A stretch of DNA of 64,000 nt from Palsa-504 sp963834685 (GTDB taxonomy: Bacteria > Actinomycetota > Actinomycetes > Streptosporangiales > Streptosporangiaceae). The stretch lies in contig CAWICW010000014.1 of NCBI GenBank assembly GCA_963834685.1, positions 124,001 to 188,000 on the forward strand. The letters are read 5' to 3'. The position numbers and the translations under genes were made by a program. Of the stretch, positions 8,664 through 19,640 are shown piece by piece (positions within the stretch are counted from its first letter, which is position 1; every line of letters starts with the position of its first letter). The notes beneath the pieces were generated by a model. That model worked only from the letters and a program-made list of their open reading frames with translations. It searched no databases and had not been told where the DNA came from.

Positions 8664-9518
8664 CTACCCGCCCGTGTTGATGGCCCGGATCTCCTCCGGG
8701 CTCAGCTCGATAGCCACGGCGGCGACGTTGTCCTCGGCGTGCTCGGGCGAGCCGGTGCCCGGAATCGGCAGCATGGCCGGCGAGCTGGCTAGCAGCCAGG
8801 CCAGCACGATCTGGCGGTCGGTCACGCCGTGGTTCTCGGCGGCCGCCGCTACCGCGACCCGCCGTTCGGTCTGCTGGATCGGCGCCCAGGGCAGGAACAC
8901 CAGGTCGTCTTGCTCGCACAGGTCGATCAGCGGCTGGGACTGCCGGTCGGTGACGTTGAACCGGTTCTGCACCGACACGACCGGGATGATCTGCTGCGCC
9001 TCGCGGAGCTCGTCCTCGGTCACGTTGGAGACGCCGACGTGGCGGATCTTGCCCTCATTCTTCAGCTCGGCGATCGCGCCGAGCGACTCGGCCAGCGGAA
9101 CGTGCGGGTCGACCCGGTGGAGCTGGTACAGCGGGATCTGCTCCAGCTTGAGCCGCCGCAGGCTGCCCTCGCAGGCCTGGCGCAGGTGCTCCGGGCGCCC
9201 GTCGGCGTTCCAGCGATTCGGGCCGGGCCGGACCAGGCCGCCCTTGGTCGCGATGACCAGGTCGTCCGGATACGGGTGCAGCGCCTCGGCGATCAGCTCC
9301 TCGCTGACCGAAGGCCCGTAGGAATCGGCCGTGTCGATGAAGTTGACGCCCAGCTCGACCACCCGTCGCAGCGTCGCGATGGCCTGCTCCCGGCTGGGCG
9401 GCTCGCCCCAGATCCCCGGGCCGGTGATCCGCATTGCGCCGAAGCCCAGGCGGTTGACCGTCAGGTCGCCGCCGACGTCGATGGTCCCTGCTGCCGCTGC
9501 GGTTGGCTGCGCGCTCAT
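8664..9518 (-). CDS. Aldo/keto reductase
   Basis: NADPH-dependent carbonyl reductase of the AKR superfamily, 284 residues from the chosen start. The catalytic tetrad is visible: Asp in NFIDTADSYG with its Tyr, Lys in VIATKGG and His in YQLHRVDP. The C terminus has the cofactor-binding LPIPGTGSPEHAEDN stretch. ATG 9518 is preferred over ATG 9533 because AGGAGG lies six bases upstream of it. The physiological aldehyde or ketone is unknown. It stands alone behind a very stable hairpin (9574-9608) that insulates it from the gene upstream. Confidence 0.88.
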   Translation of the reverse strand: MSAQPTAAAAGTIDVGGDLTVNRLGFGAMRITGPGIWGEPPSREQAIATLRRVVELGVNFIDTADSYGPSVSEELIAEALHPYPDDLVIATKGGLVRPGPNRWNADGRPEHLRQACEGSLRRLKLEQIPLYQLHRVDPHVPLAESLGAIAELKNEGKIRHVGVSNVTEDELREAQQIIPVVSVQNRFNVTDRQSQPLIDLCEQDDLVFLPWAPIQQTERRVAVAAAAENHGVTDRQIVLAWLLASSPAMLPIPGTGSPEHAEDNVAAVAIELSPEEIRAINTGG

Positions 9519-9573
9519 GCCGTTCCTCCTCATGCTGACCGGTTCTGAAAAACGCCCACGGGCAGCTTCTCAT

Positions 9574-9608
9574 GATCTCCCCCCGCGCCGCCGTAGCGGG
9601 GGGAGATC
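9574..9608 (-). terminator. 13-bp perfect stem terminator
   Basis: GATCTCCCCCCGC at 9574-9586 and GCGGGGGGAGATC at 9596-9608 are perfect inverted repeats around a 9-base loop. No T-tract. Placed before the aldo/keto reductase and after the nhaA transcription unit, both on the minus strand. Confidence 0.6.
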
Positions 9609-9617
9609 GCAGACGGC

Positions 9618-9862
9618 TCAGCGGCGCCCGGCGGCGGGCCGGCTGAGGCGCGACGTGCGGTGCGCGGGCGTGCTCACGATGACCTGGCGCACGCCGGTCT
9701 GCACGGTCAGGTCGGGCCTGAAGTGCCGCGGCAGGCTGGGCGGCTAAGCCATGATCCAGCCCGCCAGCTGCTTGCGCACCGTGACCGTATTGATGACCAC
9801 CGCGTCGACCTGGCGCTGGTCCACGCATTCCAGGCCAATGGCGTACCTACCAGTAATCACGC
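9618..9862 (-). pseudogene. Possible degraded coding fragment with in-frame stop
   Basis: Directly after nhaA, the minus strand reads about 38 residues (including VDAVVINTVTVRKQLAGW), then TAG at 9744-9746. The same frame then gives about 40 more coding-like residues (LPRHFRPDLTVQTG, VRQVIVSTPAHR) to a TGA at 9618. The residue choice looks protein-like across the stop, which suggests a nonsense-mutated remnant. I do not recognise the family. About 250 bases otherwise hold nothing. Confidence 0.3.
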
Positions 9863-11785
9863 GGTGATTTTCGCCCGGGCCAGAGCCAATTTAACCGCCT
9901 TTGACAGGCTTTCGATGTCATAGGCCCCGTAATGCCGCATGCCATTGACGAAAAACGTGGGAGTTCCTGATACGCCGGAAAGGTCGGCGGAATCGGTGTC
10001 CTCGGCCACGCGCGCCGCCCCGGCGTGCTTGCGCAGGTCCGCGGTGAACCGCTCGGTGTCCAGGCCGAGCGAGGTCGCGTACCCCATCAGGTCGCGCACG
10101 GTGAGCGCGCCCTGATGCTCGAGCAGCAGGTCGTGCAGGTCCCAGAACGCCCCCTGCTTGGCGGCCGCCTCGGTGGCCTCGGCGGCGAGCTGGGCGTGCG
10201 GGTGGACGTCGGTCAGCGGCAGGTGCCGCCACACGTACCGCACGTCACCGAACTCGCTGAGCAGCTCCCGCACCGCCGGCTCGGCCAGGCCGCAGTACGG
10301 GCACTCGAAGTCCCCGTACTCGACCAGGGTGACCGGCGCCCGCTCCGGCCCCCGGATGTGGTCGCGCCCGTCGTCGACCGGGACCACCAGGTCGGTGACG
10401 GACTCGGCCGTGCCCAGCAGCGCGCGCAGCCGCGGGCGCGTCGGCAGCCGGTTCACCGCCCGGAAGATGATCCAGGTCAGGCCCGTCGCGCACAGCGCGG
10501 CGGTCAAGATGCCGAGCTTGGCCTCGGCCAGGTCCACCCCGCTCAGCGCCAGTGACGCGATCAGCAGCGAGACGGTGAACCCGATCCCGGCCACCGCGCC
10601 GGCCCCGGCCACCGCGCCCCAGCCGACCGGCGGCCGCAGCCGCCCGTGGCTGAGCCGGGTGACCAGCCACGCGCAGCCCGCCGTGCCCACCGGCTTTCCG
10701 ACCAGGTAACCGATGATGATGCCGACCGTGACCGGCGAGGTGTACGCCTGGGCCAGGAACGAGGCGTTGAGCACGATCCCCGCGTTGGCCAGCGCGAACA
10801 GCGGGACGATGACGTAGCTCGACCACGGGTGGAACAGCAGCGTCAGTCGGTCGTTCGGCGAGATCGCGGTCCGCACCACGTCACGCGCGGACTGGGCCAG
10901 CTCCGCCGTGGGCTGCTCGCGGAAGTTCCGGAACGCATCGGAGGCCTGCTCCAGCGAGGCCCGGGTGGCCGGGTAGGCGTAGGTCAGCAGGCCCATTACC
11001 AGTCCCACCACCACCGGATCCACGCCCGACTTGAAGAACGCCACCCACGCCGCGATCCCGATCAGCAGGTACGCGGGCCCGTACCGGACCCCCCGGGCCC
11101 TGATCACCACCACGACGGCGAGGAACCCGATCCCGGTCAGCAGCGGCCCGACCTGGATCTGCTCGCTGTAGACGATGGCGATGATCGCGATCCCGGCCAG
11201 GTCGTCGACCACCGAGAAGGTCAGCAGGTAGGTACGGACCCGGTCGGGCAGGCGCCTGCCGACCAGGGCCAGCGCGCCGAGCGCGAACGCGGTGTCGGTC
11301 GCCATCGACGCGCCCCACGCGTGCGCCGTCGGCCGTCCGGCGTTCACGATCAGGTAGATGCTGATCGGGAAGATCATGCCGCCCAGCCCGACCACGACCG
11401 GCAGCGCGAGCCTGCTCCGCACCCGCAGCTCGCCCACGTCGAACTCGCGCCGCGCCTCCAGCCCCACGACCAGGAAGAACAGCGCCATCAGCCCGGAGTT
11501 CACGAACTCGTGCACGCTGGTGGTCACGCCCGCGCCGCCGATCACCACGGACACCTGGGTGCCCCAGACCTTGTCGTAGGAGGACACGCTGATGTTCGCC
11601 CACACCAGGGCGGCCAGCGTGGCGGTGCCCAGCACGACGGCGCTGCCCGTCTCGGTGCGCAGGAACTCCCGCAGCGCGGTGCGGTTGTGCCAGACCGTCC
11701 GCCCCGAAAATAGTGACCCGGAGCCTGCGGACTCGCTCTCAGCCGACGACGGCTCGCTCACCCAGACACCCTCATCGTGGATCAT
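9857..11785 (-). CDS. nhaA: Na+/H+ antiporter NhaA fused to DsbA-like thioredoxin domain
   Basis: A 642-residue fusion. Residues about 30-430 are an NhaA-type antiporter with roughly twelve helices and the conserved TDTAFALGAL and VDDLAGI segments that carry the transport Asp pair. Residues about 470-640 are a DsbA/thioredoxin-like domain with CPYC in EYGDFECPYCGLAEP and the cis-Pro loop SGTPTFFVNG. Fusions of this order are known in actinobacteria, and the thioredoxin part is thought to act on the membrane protein or the cell envelope. ATG 11785 has GGGAGGT three bases upstream. A 10-bp inverted repeat covers the start codon region, which could affect translation or bind a regulator. Confidence 0.92.
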   Translation of the reverse strand: MIHDEGVWVSEPSSAESESAGSGSLFSGRTVWHNRTALREFLRTETGSAVVLGTATLAALVWANISVSSYDKVWGTQVSVVIGGAGVTTSVHEFVNSGLMALFFLVVGLEARREFDVGELRVRSRLALPVVVGLGGMIFPISIYLIVNAGRPTAHAWGASMATDTAFALGALALVGRRLPDRVRTYLLTFSVVDDLAGIAIIAIVYSEQIQVGPLLTGIGFLAVVVVIRARGVRYGPAYLLIGIAAWVAFFKSGVDPVVVGLVMGLLTYAYPATRASLEQASDAFRNFREQPTAELAQSARDVVRTAISPNDRLTLLFHPWSSYVIVPLFALANAGIVLNASFLAQAYTSPVTVGIIIGYLVGKPVGTAGCAWLVTRLSHGRLRPPVGWGAVAGAGAVAGIGFTVSLLIASLALSGVDLAEAKLGILTAALCATGLTWIIFRAVNRLPTRPRLRALLGTAESVTDLVVPVDDGRDHIRGPERAPVTLVEYGDFECPYCGLAEPAVRELLSEFGDVRYVWRHLPLTDVHPHAQLAAEATEAAAKQGAFWDLHDLLLEHQGALTVRDLMGYATSLGLDTERFTADLRKHAGAARVAEDTDSADLSGVSGTPTFFVNGMRHYGAYDIESLSKAVKLALARAKITA

Positions 11786-11819
11786 TACCTCCCTCGGGCG
11801 GGTACTAACGATCCACGAT
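11774..11819. repeat. Inverted repeat in the divergent nhaA promoter region
   Basis: ATCGTGGATC at 11774-11783 and GATCCACGAT at 11810-11819 are perfect inverted repeats 26 bases apart. The left arm touches the nhaA start codon and the right arm ends 25 bases before the next plus-strand start. It may be an operator shared by both genes or an mRNA hairpin. Confidence 0.5.
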
Positions 11820-11844
11820 CGCAGACTCGCCGAGGGAGGCGCGA

Positions 11845-12249
11845 ATGGCCCTGATGTTTTTGAACGGGGACGGGATGCGAGGGGGGCGGGCGCATTACAC
11901 GATCGAGGGGGTTCCGCTGGCCGGTGAGCGCCGCACGGCGCCGCTCTACCGGTTCTACTCGGTCCGCGACGAGTTTCCCGCCCTCTACCCGGTGGCCGAA
12001 GGCGGCCAGCCGGTGCTCGGCGAACTGTACGACGTGCCGATGGGCCCGCTGAGCGCGCTGCTGGCCACCGAACCCCCCGAGCTCGAGCTCTCCATCATCG
12101 AACTCGAAGGCGGTGACCTGTCCTTCGCGATGGTGCTGCGGGACGCCGAACACGCCCGCGGCATCCACAAGGACATCACTAGTTACGGCGGGTGGCGGGC
12201 CTATCGCGCCGCCTCGCTCAGCGAGGACCCTGATCCGAGACGCCCCTGA
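11845..12249 (+). CDS. Allophanate hydrolase C-domain-like (GGCT-fold) protein
   Basis: A stand-alone 134-residue protein resembling the C-terminal domain of allophanate hydrolase (AtzF_C, a gamma-glutamylcyclotransferase-like fold): the GELYDVP strand, LELSIIELEGG, and the closing DITSYGGWRAYR. The amidase domain of true allophanate hydrolase is absent. GGGAGG lies just upstream of ATG 11845. The gene is divergent from nhaA, and its last 32 bases overlap the end of guanine deaminase on the other strand. The position beside the purine catabolic genes suggests a role in ureide or urea nitrogen handling, but no reaction is established. Confidence 0.7.
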   Translation: MALMFLNGDGMRGGRAHYTIEGVPLAGERRTAPLYRFYSVRDEFPALYPVAEGGQPVLGELYDVPMGPLSALLATEPPELELSIIELEGGDLSFAMVLRDAEHARGIHKDITSYGGWRAYRAASLSEDPDPRRP

Positions 12250-13522
12250 TCCACACGTTAGCCACGTCGGCCGGGGTAGCCAGGGCGAAGATCCTGGCCA
12301 GCGCGTCAGTAGTGTCGCAGGCATGCTTGAGGTTGACCGCCAGCGTGCTGCCCTCGGGCGGGCGCAGCCAGACCGCATCGAAGTCCTTGCCCACCGCGAA
12401 GTCACCTATCCGGTCGTCCAGGCCCAGCGCCCGCGCGCCGGCGCGGGTCACCAGGTACAGCAGGTGTACCGGCGTCAGCGGGAGCCCGTCCGGGCCCAGT
12501 AGTTGCTGGATGAAGTAGGCCTGCAGCGCCTCCTTGGGCAGGAACAGCCCAGCGCCCGCGCCCACGTCGGAGCCGAGCGCGACCCGGACGCCGTGTTCGA
12601 TGTGCCGCCGTAGCGGGAACAGCCCGCTGCCCAGGGCACAGTTGCTGGTTGGGCAGTGCGAGATCGAGGCGCCGTGCTCGGCCAGTACCGCGAGCTCGGC
12701 GTCGTCAGGGTGCACGTTGTGGGCCAGGACGCTTCGCTCCGTGACCAGGCCGTGCCGGCGGTAGGTATCAAGGTAGTGCCGGGCACCGGGGAACAGGCCG
12801 GCCACCTGCGCGATCTCGGCGACGTTCTCGTTGATGTGCGAGGTGAACCAGACACCCTTGCCGAGCAGCTGCGCGCAGACGTCGAGCATCTCGTCGGACG
12901 CGGACAGCGAGAACCGCGGCGTGACCGCGTAGCGCAGCCGGCCGCGGTCATGCCAGCGCAGGATCAGGTCAGCGCTGTCGGTCAACGCCGTCTCCGGCGA
13001 GTTGAGCAGGTCGGGGCGCAAGATCCGATCGCTGAGCACCAGGCCCGAGGTGATGTTCAGGCCGCGGCGATCCGCCGCGGCAAACAGCTCGTTCATGGCC
13101 GGCGCGAAATGGGAGCCGAACACCAGCGCGCTGGTCGTGCCGGACGCGATCAGCCCGTCAAAGAACTCGCCGGCCACCTCGCGGGCGTACGCCGGGTCGG
13201 CGAGCTTGCTCTCCTCGGGCAGGGCACATCGCTCCAGCCAGTCCAGCAGCGGCATGCCCAGCCCGCCGATCGCCCGGATCTGGGGGAAGTGCACGTGGGT
13301 GTCGACGAAGCCCGGCACGAGCATTCCGCCGTGCAGCTCGGTGACCGGCTCGTCGGGGTGCTCGGCCCGCAGTGCGGCGAAGCTGCCCCGGGCGCAGATG
13401 ACGCCGTCGCGCACCAGCAGCGCGCCCACCTCGGCCAGCGCATCGCCCGGGTCGCCGGCGAACGGGTCGCCGGCGAACGGGTCGCCGGGCGTATCGACGA
13501 TCGTCCCGGCGTACAGGGTCAT
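12218..13522 (-). CDS. guaD: Guanine deaminase
   Basis: Zinc amidohydrolase that converts guanine to xanthine and ammonia, feeding the xanthine dehydrogenase encoded upstream in the same operon. Zinc ligands and signatures are visible: PGFVDTHVHFPQ near residue 80, SHINEN with the conserved His, HCPTSNCALGSG and GSDVGAG with the catalytic Asp. At 434 residues it has the usual length. The start overlaps the xdhC stop by four bases (ATGA). Near residue 15 the sequence repeats GDPFA, from a 15-bp tandem repeat in the DNA, in a surface region that does not touch the active site. Confidence 0.9.
   Translation of the reverse strand: MTLYAGTIVDTPGDPFAGDPFAGDPGDALAEVGALLVRDGVICARGSFAALRAEHPDEPVTELHGGMLVPGFVDTHVHFPQIRAIGGLGMPLLDWLERCALPEESKLADPAYAREVAGEFFDGLIASGTTSALVFGSHFAPAMNELFAAADRRGLNITSGLVLSDRILRPDLLNSPETALTDSADLILRWHDRGRLRYAVTPRFSLSASDEMLDVCAQLLGKGVWFTSHINENVAEIAQVAGLFPGARHYLDTYRRHGLVTERSVLAHNVHPDDAELAVLAEHGASISHCPTSNCALGSGLFPLRRHIEHGVRVALGSDVGAGAGLFLPKEALQAYFIQQLLGPDGLPLTPVHLLYLVTRAGARALGLDDRIGDFAVGKDFDAVWLRPPEGSTLAVNLKHACDTTDALARIFALATPADVANVWIRGVSDQGPR
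13449..13488. repeat. 15-bp tandem repeat inside guaD
   Basis: GGGTCGCCGGCGAAC occurs twice in full (13449-13463, 13464-13478), then 10 bases of a third copy. It encodes the repeated GDPFA near the N terminus of guanine deaminase, and gain or loss of units keeps the frame. Confidence 0.85.
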
Positions 13523-14340
13523 CGCGTCACCGCCGCGCGGGCTTTGGCCCCGAGCACCTGCAGCAGAGCCGAGGCCACCGCGACGGCGATCACGGCCGGG
13601 TCCTTCCCGGTGATGCCGGGCTGGCCGATCGGGCAGGTGATACGGGCGATTATCTCAGGGCTGTGACCCGCCGCCGCGAGTTGAGCCTTGAACCGCGTCC
13701 ACTTGGCGGCCGAGCCGATCAGCCCGATGCCGCCCAGCGGCTGGTTCAGGCGCAGCGCCGCGTCGCACAGGGCGTAGTCCTCGGCGTGATCGTGCGTCAT
13801 GATCACCACGTGCGCGCCGCGGGGGAGCTGCTCGAGCACCTGCTCGCCGAGCAGCGTGTGGTAGATGCCGACCTCGGCGGCGCCGTCGATTACGTCCGCG
13901 AGCCGGACCCGGTCCAGCTGCCCGGCGCGCGAGTCTACCAGCAGCAGCTGGATCGGCAGCCGGGACAGGATGCGGGCCAGCTCGTAGCCGACGTGGCCGA
14001 CCCCGAACAGCGCGACCACGGGCCGGACCGCGAGCGGTTCGAGCAGCAGCTTGACCACCCCGCCGCAGCACTGGCGGCCGTGCTCGGTACGGGTGTGCGG
14101 GTTGAGCTGCAGCTCAAGAAGCTCGGGTTCGACCGCTCCACACGAAATCAGCTCCCGGGCCCGGACCACGGCCGTGGCCTCTAGGTTCCCGCCGCCGACG
14201 CTGCCCCAGCTGTACTCCCGGCTCACCACCATCTTGGCGCCAGCCTCGCGCGGCGCGTGCCCGCGCACCTCGATGACGGTCACCAGCACGCCGGGCTGCC
14301 CGTCGTGCCGTAGCTGCTGCACGGCCCTGAGCCAGTCCAT
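13519..14340 (-). CDS. xdhC: Xanthine dehydrogenase accessory protein XdhC
   Basis: XdhC-family maturation factor that handles and sulfurates the molybdenum cofactor before insertion into xanthine dehydrogenase. The XdhC/CoxI N-terminal domain is followed by a Rossmann-like domain (VALFGVGHVGYELARIL). The conserved QCCGG (in EHGRQCCGGVVK) carries the cofactor-binding Cys pair. The start MDWLRAVQQL at 14340 is chosen because the longer ORF adds non-conserved residues; it begins three bases after the xdhB stop. The order xdhA-xdhB-xdhC-guaD is tightly packed, with overlaps of up to four bases. Confidence 0.88.
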   Translation of the reverse strand: MDWLRAVQQLRHDGQPGVLVTVIEVRGHAPREAGAKMVVSREYSWGSVGGGNLEATAVVRARELISCGAVEPELLELQLNPHTRTEHGRQCCGGVVKLLLEPLAVRPVVALFGVGHVGYELARILSRLPIQLLLVDSRAGQLDRVRLADVIDGAAEVGIYHTLLGEQVLEQLPRGAHVVIMTHDHAEDYALCDAALRLNQPLGGIGLIGSAAKWTRFKAQLAAAGHSPEIIARITCPIGQPGITGKDPAVIAVAVASALLQVLGAKARAAVTR

Positions 14341-14342
14341 GG

Positions 14343-16708
<2,366 letters not shown>

Positions 16709-16712
<4 letters not shown>

Positions 16713-18220
16713 GACGTGCGACCTCCTCCCGGATTCTCGGCGTAGAACTTCAGCAGCGAGTTGCGCAGCATCGCGACCCGGTAGCTCTCACTGGCCCGGT
16801 GATCGCTCATCGGCGTGCCGGCCCGGGCCAGCTCGTCGGCCGCCGCGGCGACGGTCTCGCGGGTCCACGGCTGGCCCCTCAGCGCCTCCTCGGCCGCCAC
16901 CGCGCGCAGCGGCGTGGCCGCCACCCCGCCCAGGCCGATCCGGACCGAGACCACCCGGGCCCCGCCGGCCCCGCCGCCCAGCGTCAGCGCGTAGGCCACG
17001 GCCACGCTGGAGATGTCGTCGAACCGGCGCTTGGCGATCTTGTGGAAGGCGGTGACCGGGGCCAGCGGCAGCGGGACGCGGATCGTCTTGATCAGCTCGT
17101 CGGGGCGCCTGACGCTCTGCCGGTAGCCGGTGAAGTAGTCGGCCAGCAGGACCTCGCGCTCGCCCTCGGCCGAGGCCAGCACGAGCGAAGCGTCCAGGGC
17201 GAGCAGCGCCGGCGGGGCGTCGCCGATCGGCGAAGCGGTGCCGAGGTTGCCGCCGAGCGTGGCCCCGTTGCGGATCAGCCTGGAGGCGAACTGCGGGAAC
17301 AGTTCGGCCAGCAGCGGCACCCGCCCGGCCAGCCGCGTCTCGATCTCTGACAGGCTCAGCGCGGCGCCCAGGTCGATGCGGTCCGGGCCGACGGAGAACT
17401 CAACCAGCTCCTCGATCCGGTCGATGCCGATGGTCAGCGCGGCCCGGGCGTGCCTGATGTTCACCTCCACGCCCCAGTCGGTGGATCCGGCCACCAGCCG
17501 CGCGTCCGGATGGACGGCGAGCAGCTCGAGGACCCCGGCCAGGTCGGGCGGGCGGACGTAGCGGCCCTGCGTGCTTGAGGTCGTGGTGGCCGCGGGCGCC
17601 GGGGCGGGGTCGGCCAGCCGGGCCAGGAACGGGTCGCCGGATTCAGGTGCGCCCAGCGCGTAGGCCGCGTCGCGGATCGGCCGGTAGCCAGTGCACCGGC
17701 ACAGGTTGCCGGACAGCGCGTGCAGGTCGAACCCGTTCGGCCCGTGCTCGTGGTCCGCTGGGCCCGATCCGTTCACCTCGGGCCCGCTCTGCAACGCGGA
17801 CGAGCCGTTCACCCCGCTCAGGACGGCCCCGGCGGGCCGCCGGTCCGGCCGGTAGTACTCGGCGGCCATTGAGCAGATGAAGCCGGGCGTGCAGTAGCCG
17901 CACTGGGAGCCGCCGCGCTCGGCCATCTCGCGCTGGACCGGATGCAGCTGCCCGGTCCGGCCCAGGCCCTCGGCCGTGACGACCTCCTGCTGGTCGAACG
18001 CCGCGGCCGGCACCAGGCAGGCGTTGATCGCGACCCAGCGCGTGCGGTCGGGCCCGTCCGGCCGCGCGACCAGCACGGCGCACGCGCCGCACTCGCCTTC
18101 CGCGCAGCCCTCCTTGCAGCCGGTGAGGCCGTCGGCGCGCAGCCATTCCAGGAGCGTGACGTGACCGCCGACCTCGCCCAGCTCACGAGTCCGGCCGTTC
18201 ACCACCAGCTGAGGTTTCAC
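16709..18220 (-). CDS. xdhA: Xanthine dehydrogenase, FeS/FAD subunit
   Basis: Electron-transfer subunit (503 residues). The N terminus binds two 2Fe-2S clusters: GCKEGCAEGECGAC for the plant-ferredoxin type, and CGYCTPGF with NLCRCTGYRPI for the second. The middle binds FAD (GGNLGTASPIGDAPPALLAL). Between the two halves of the second cluster motif lies an insertion of roughly 30 Gly/Ser/Asn-rich residues (about 130-160), longer than I expect for XdhA. GTG 18220 has AGGAG eight bases upstream. Its promoter region holds one IclR-type box at 18359-18373, so the operon xdhA-xdhB-xdhC-guaD is probably under the regulator at 24.1 kb. Confidence 0.92.
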
Positions 18221-18358
18221 CGCACACGCTCCTACCCACGCCGTAGCCTGTCACCCGTCCTCCGGCGGTCCGGCAGGCGTGCGCCGGCGCGTTCTCAATT
18301 ACCTCTACTGACGATAACTCTTCCCAGGCTGAATCGCCAGGCTGTAATGAAAATGTTT

Positions 18359-18373
18359 TTCCGTATTATGAAA
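18359..18373. promoter_or_regulatory. Candidate IclR operator upstream of xdhA
   Basis: TTCCGTATTATGAAA matches the palindrome TTCCGTATTACGGAA at 12 of 14 arm positions, 139 bases before the xdhA start. A weaker partner (CTGTAATGAAA) lies just to its left. Same motif as at 19409, 23899 and 24079. Confidence 0.6.
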
Positions 18374-18422
18374 ATAAGCGCTGACGTCGGCGCGCACCGG
18401 GCGCGACTGCCTGTCCGAACAC

Positions 18423-18472
18423 GGTTGATGGGCCGACATACCAGAAAGAGCAGGTAAAGCGGCCCATCAACC
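18423..18472. terminator. 13-bp inverted repeat between uricase and xdhA
   Basis: GGTTGATGGGCCG (18423-18435) and CGGCCCATCAACC (18460-18472) are perfect arms around a 24-base loop, 30 bases after the uricase stop and before the xdh promoter. Best read as the uricase terminator. Confidence 0.6.
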
Positions 18473-18501
18473 AGGAACCCAGAGCCCGGGCATCCCCACC
18501 G

Positions 18502-19392
18502 TCAGAAGCCGGGGATGGCCTGCCAGGCGCGGCCGGGATCGGGGGCGTCGTCGCGCGTCACCGTGCCCTCGATCAGGCCGTACGGACGGTCCGCGGCGTA
18601 GTACACCTCGTTGTCGTTGGGCAGGCCGAACGGGCTCAGGTCGACCAGGAAGTGGTGCTTGTTCGGCATCGACATCCGGATCTCGGCCACCTCCGGATGC
18701 GCCTCGAGCACCTGCTCGCCCATGTGGTACAGCGTCTGCTGCAGGGCCAGGCTGTGCTTGGCCGCGAACGACTCGATCAAGATGCGCCGCACGTCGGCGT
18801 AGCTCTTGGCCCAGTCCACGTCGGTGCCCGCGTACCGCCAGCGAGCGGTGACCGCGGTGGCCAGGATGCGGTCCGTGGTCTCCGCCAGCGAGGTGTACCG
18901 GTCGCGCGGGAAGCCCCAGAACTCAGACCCGGTCGACTTGAGCACCACCAGGCCGGTCAGCCCGGAAACGACCCACGCTTGCGGACCGTCGATGGTGACG
19001 TCCGTGGTCCGGGTGCCGCCTCCGCCTCGCGAGAAGGCGTGCCCGTGCTCGGCGCCATCCACCACGATCCGGTCCCAGCCGTACTCCTCGATGCTTACCT
19101 TCGCGCCGGTCACCCACTCGAAGTCATCGACGAAGTGCCGGCCCAGGCGCAGCGCGAACTCCTCGATCTCGCCCACCCCGTCCTGCTGGGCGAAGGCGTA
19201 GACGGTGTTCTTCTGGGTGTCGGTGGCGACGACCTTGGCGTTGTCGCCGACCAGGTGCGCGTCGGCGAAGTCGCCGCGCAGCGCAGTCGATACGTTCAGG
19301 TCCTTGATCTGGTGCCGGTCGCCGTCGCGGGTGACGCGGACCAGGCGGACCTCCGCCTTGCCGTACTGGTTCTCGCCGAAGGTGATGGCCAC
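18502..19392 (-). CDS. Urate oxidase
   Basis: Cofactor-free uricase that oxidises urate to 5-hydroxyisourate, the step between xanthine dehydrogenase and the hydroxyisourate hydrolase at 25.0 kb. Recognisable are the N-terminal NQYGKAEVRLVRV, NTVYAF with the catalytic-site Thr nearby, and the C-terminal SMPNKHHFLVDL. With the start used here it has 296 residues, the usual length. Two GTG codons are in frame. The inner one at 19392 is chosen because GGAG lies six bases before it and MAITFGENQYGKAE matches the family N terminus; the outer one at 19404 adds four residues. Two IclR boxes sit directly upstream. Confidence 0.93.
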   Translation of the reverse strand: MAITFGENQYGKAEVRLVRVTRDGDRHQIKDLNVSTALRGDFADAHLVGDNAKVVATDTQKNTVYAFAQQDGVGEIEEFALRLGRHFVDDFEWVTGAKVSIEEYGWDRIVVDGAEHGHAFSRGGGGTRTTDVTIDGPQAWVVSGLTGLVVLKSTGSEFWGFPRDRYTSLAETTDRILATAVTARWRYAGTDVDWAKSYADVRRILIESFAAKHSLALQQTLYHMGEQVLEAHPEVAEIRMSMPNKHHFLVDLSPFGLPNDNEVYYAADRPYGLIEGTVTRDDAPDPGRAWQAIPGF

Positions 19393-19408
19393 GATGAACT
19401 CCACGATC

Positions 19409-19444
19409 TCTCGTAATACGGAATCTTTTTTACGTTATACGGAA
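19409..19444. promoter_or_regulatory. Paired IclR-type operators of the uricase gene
   Basis: TCTCGTAATACGGAA at 19409-19423 and TTACGTTATACGGAA at 19430-19444, centres 21 bp apart (two helical turns). Each has a perfect TACGGAA half-site and a degenerate left half. Located 17-52 bases before the preferred start. About 195 bases further on, to 19640, hold no gene I can support. Confidence 0.65.
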
Positions 19445-19640
19445 GAACTCAACCGGAACGTTGAACGAGGCCAGGTCCGGCCACTGCTTGCTGTCGGTGT
19501 TCATGGTTCCGTCCTGCTGATCAGAAATCTGATTCCGAACGGACCTGCCTCGTGCGCCCGGCGAAGTCCGGCCGCGTTCCCTGGGTTCGCCCCGCCCCAG
19601 AATCTGGCGTCGATATGGCAGCGTCCCAGCTTCGCCGCGC

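Noticed and set aside
19430..19504. 24-codon minus-strand frame with an ATG upstream of uricase
   Set aside because: Too short, no strong ribosome site and it runs through an operator; could be a leader peptide but nothing supports it.
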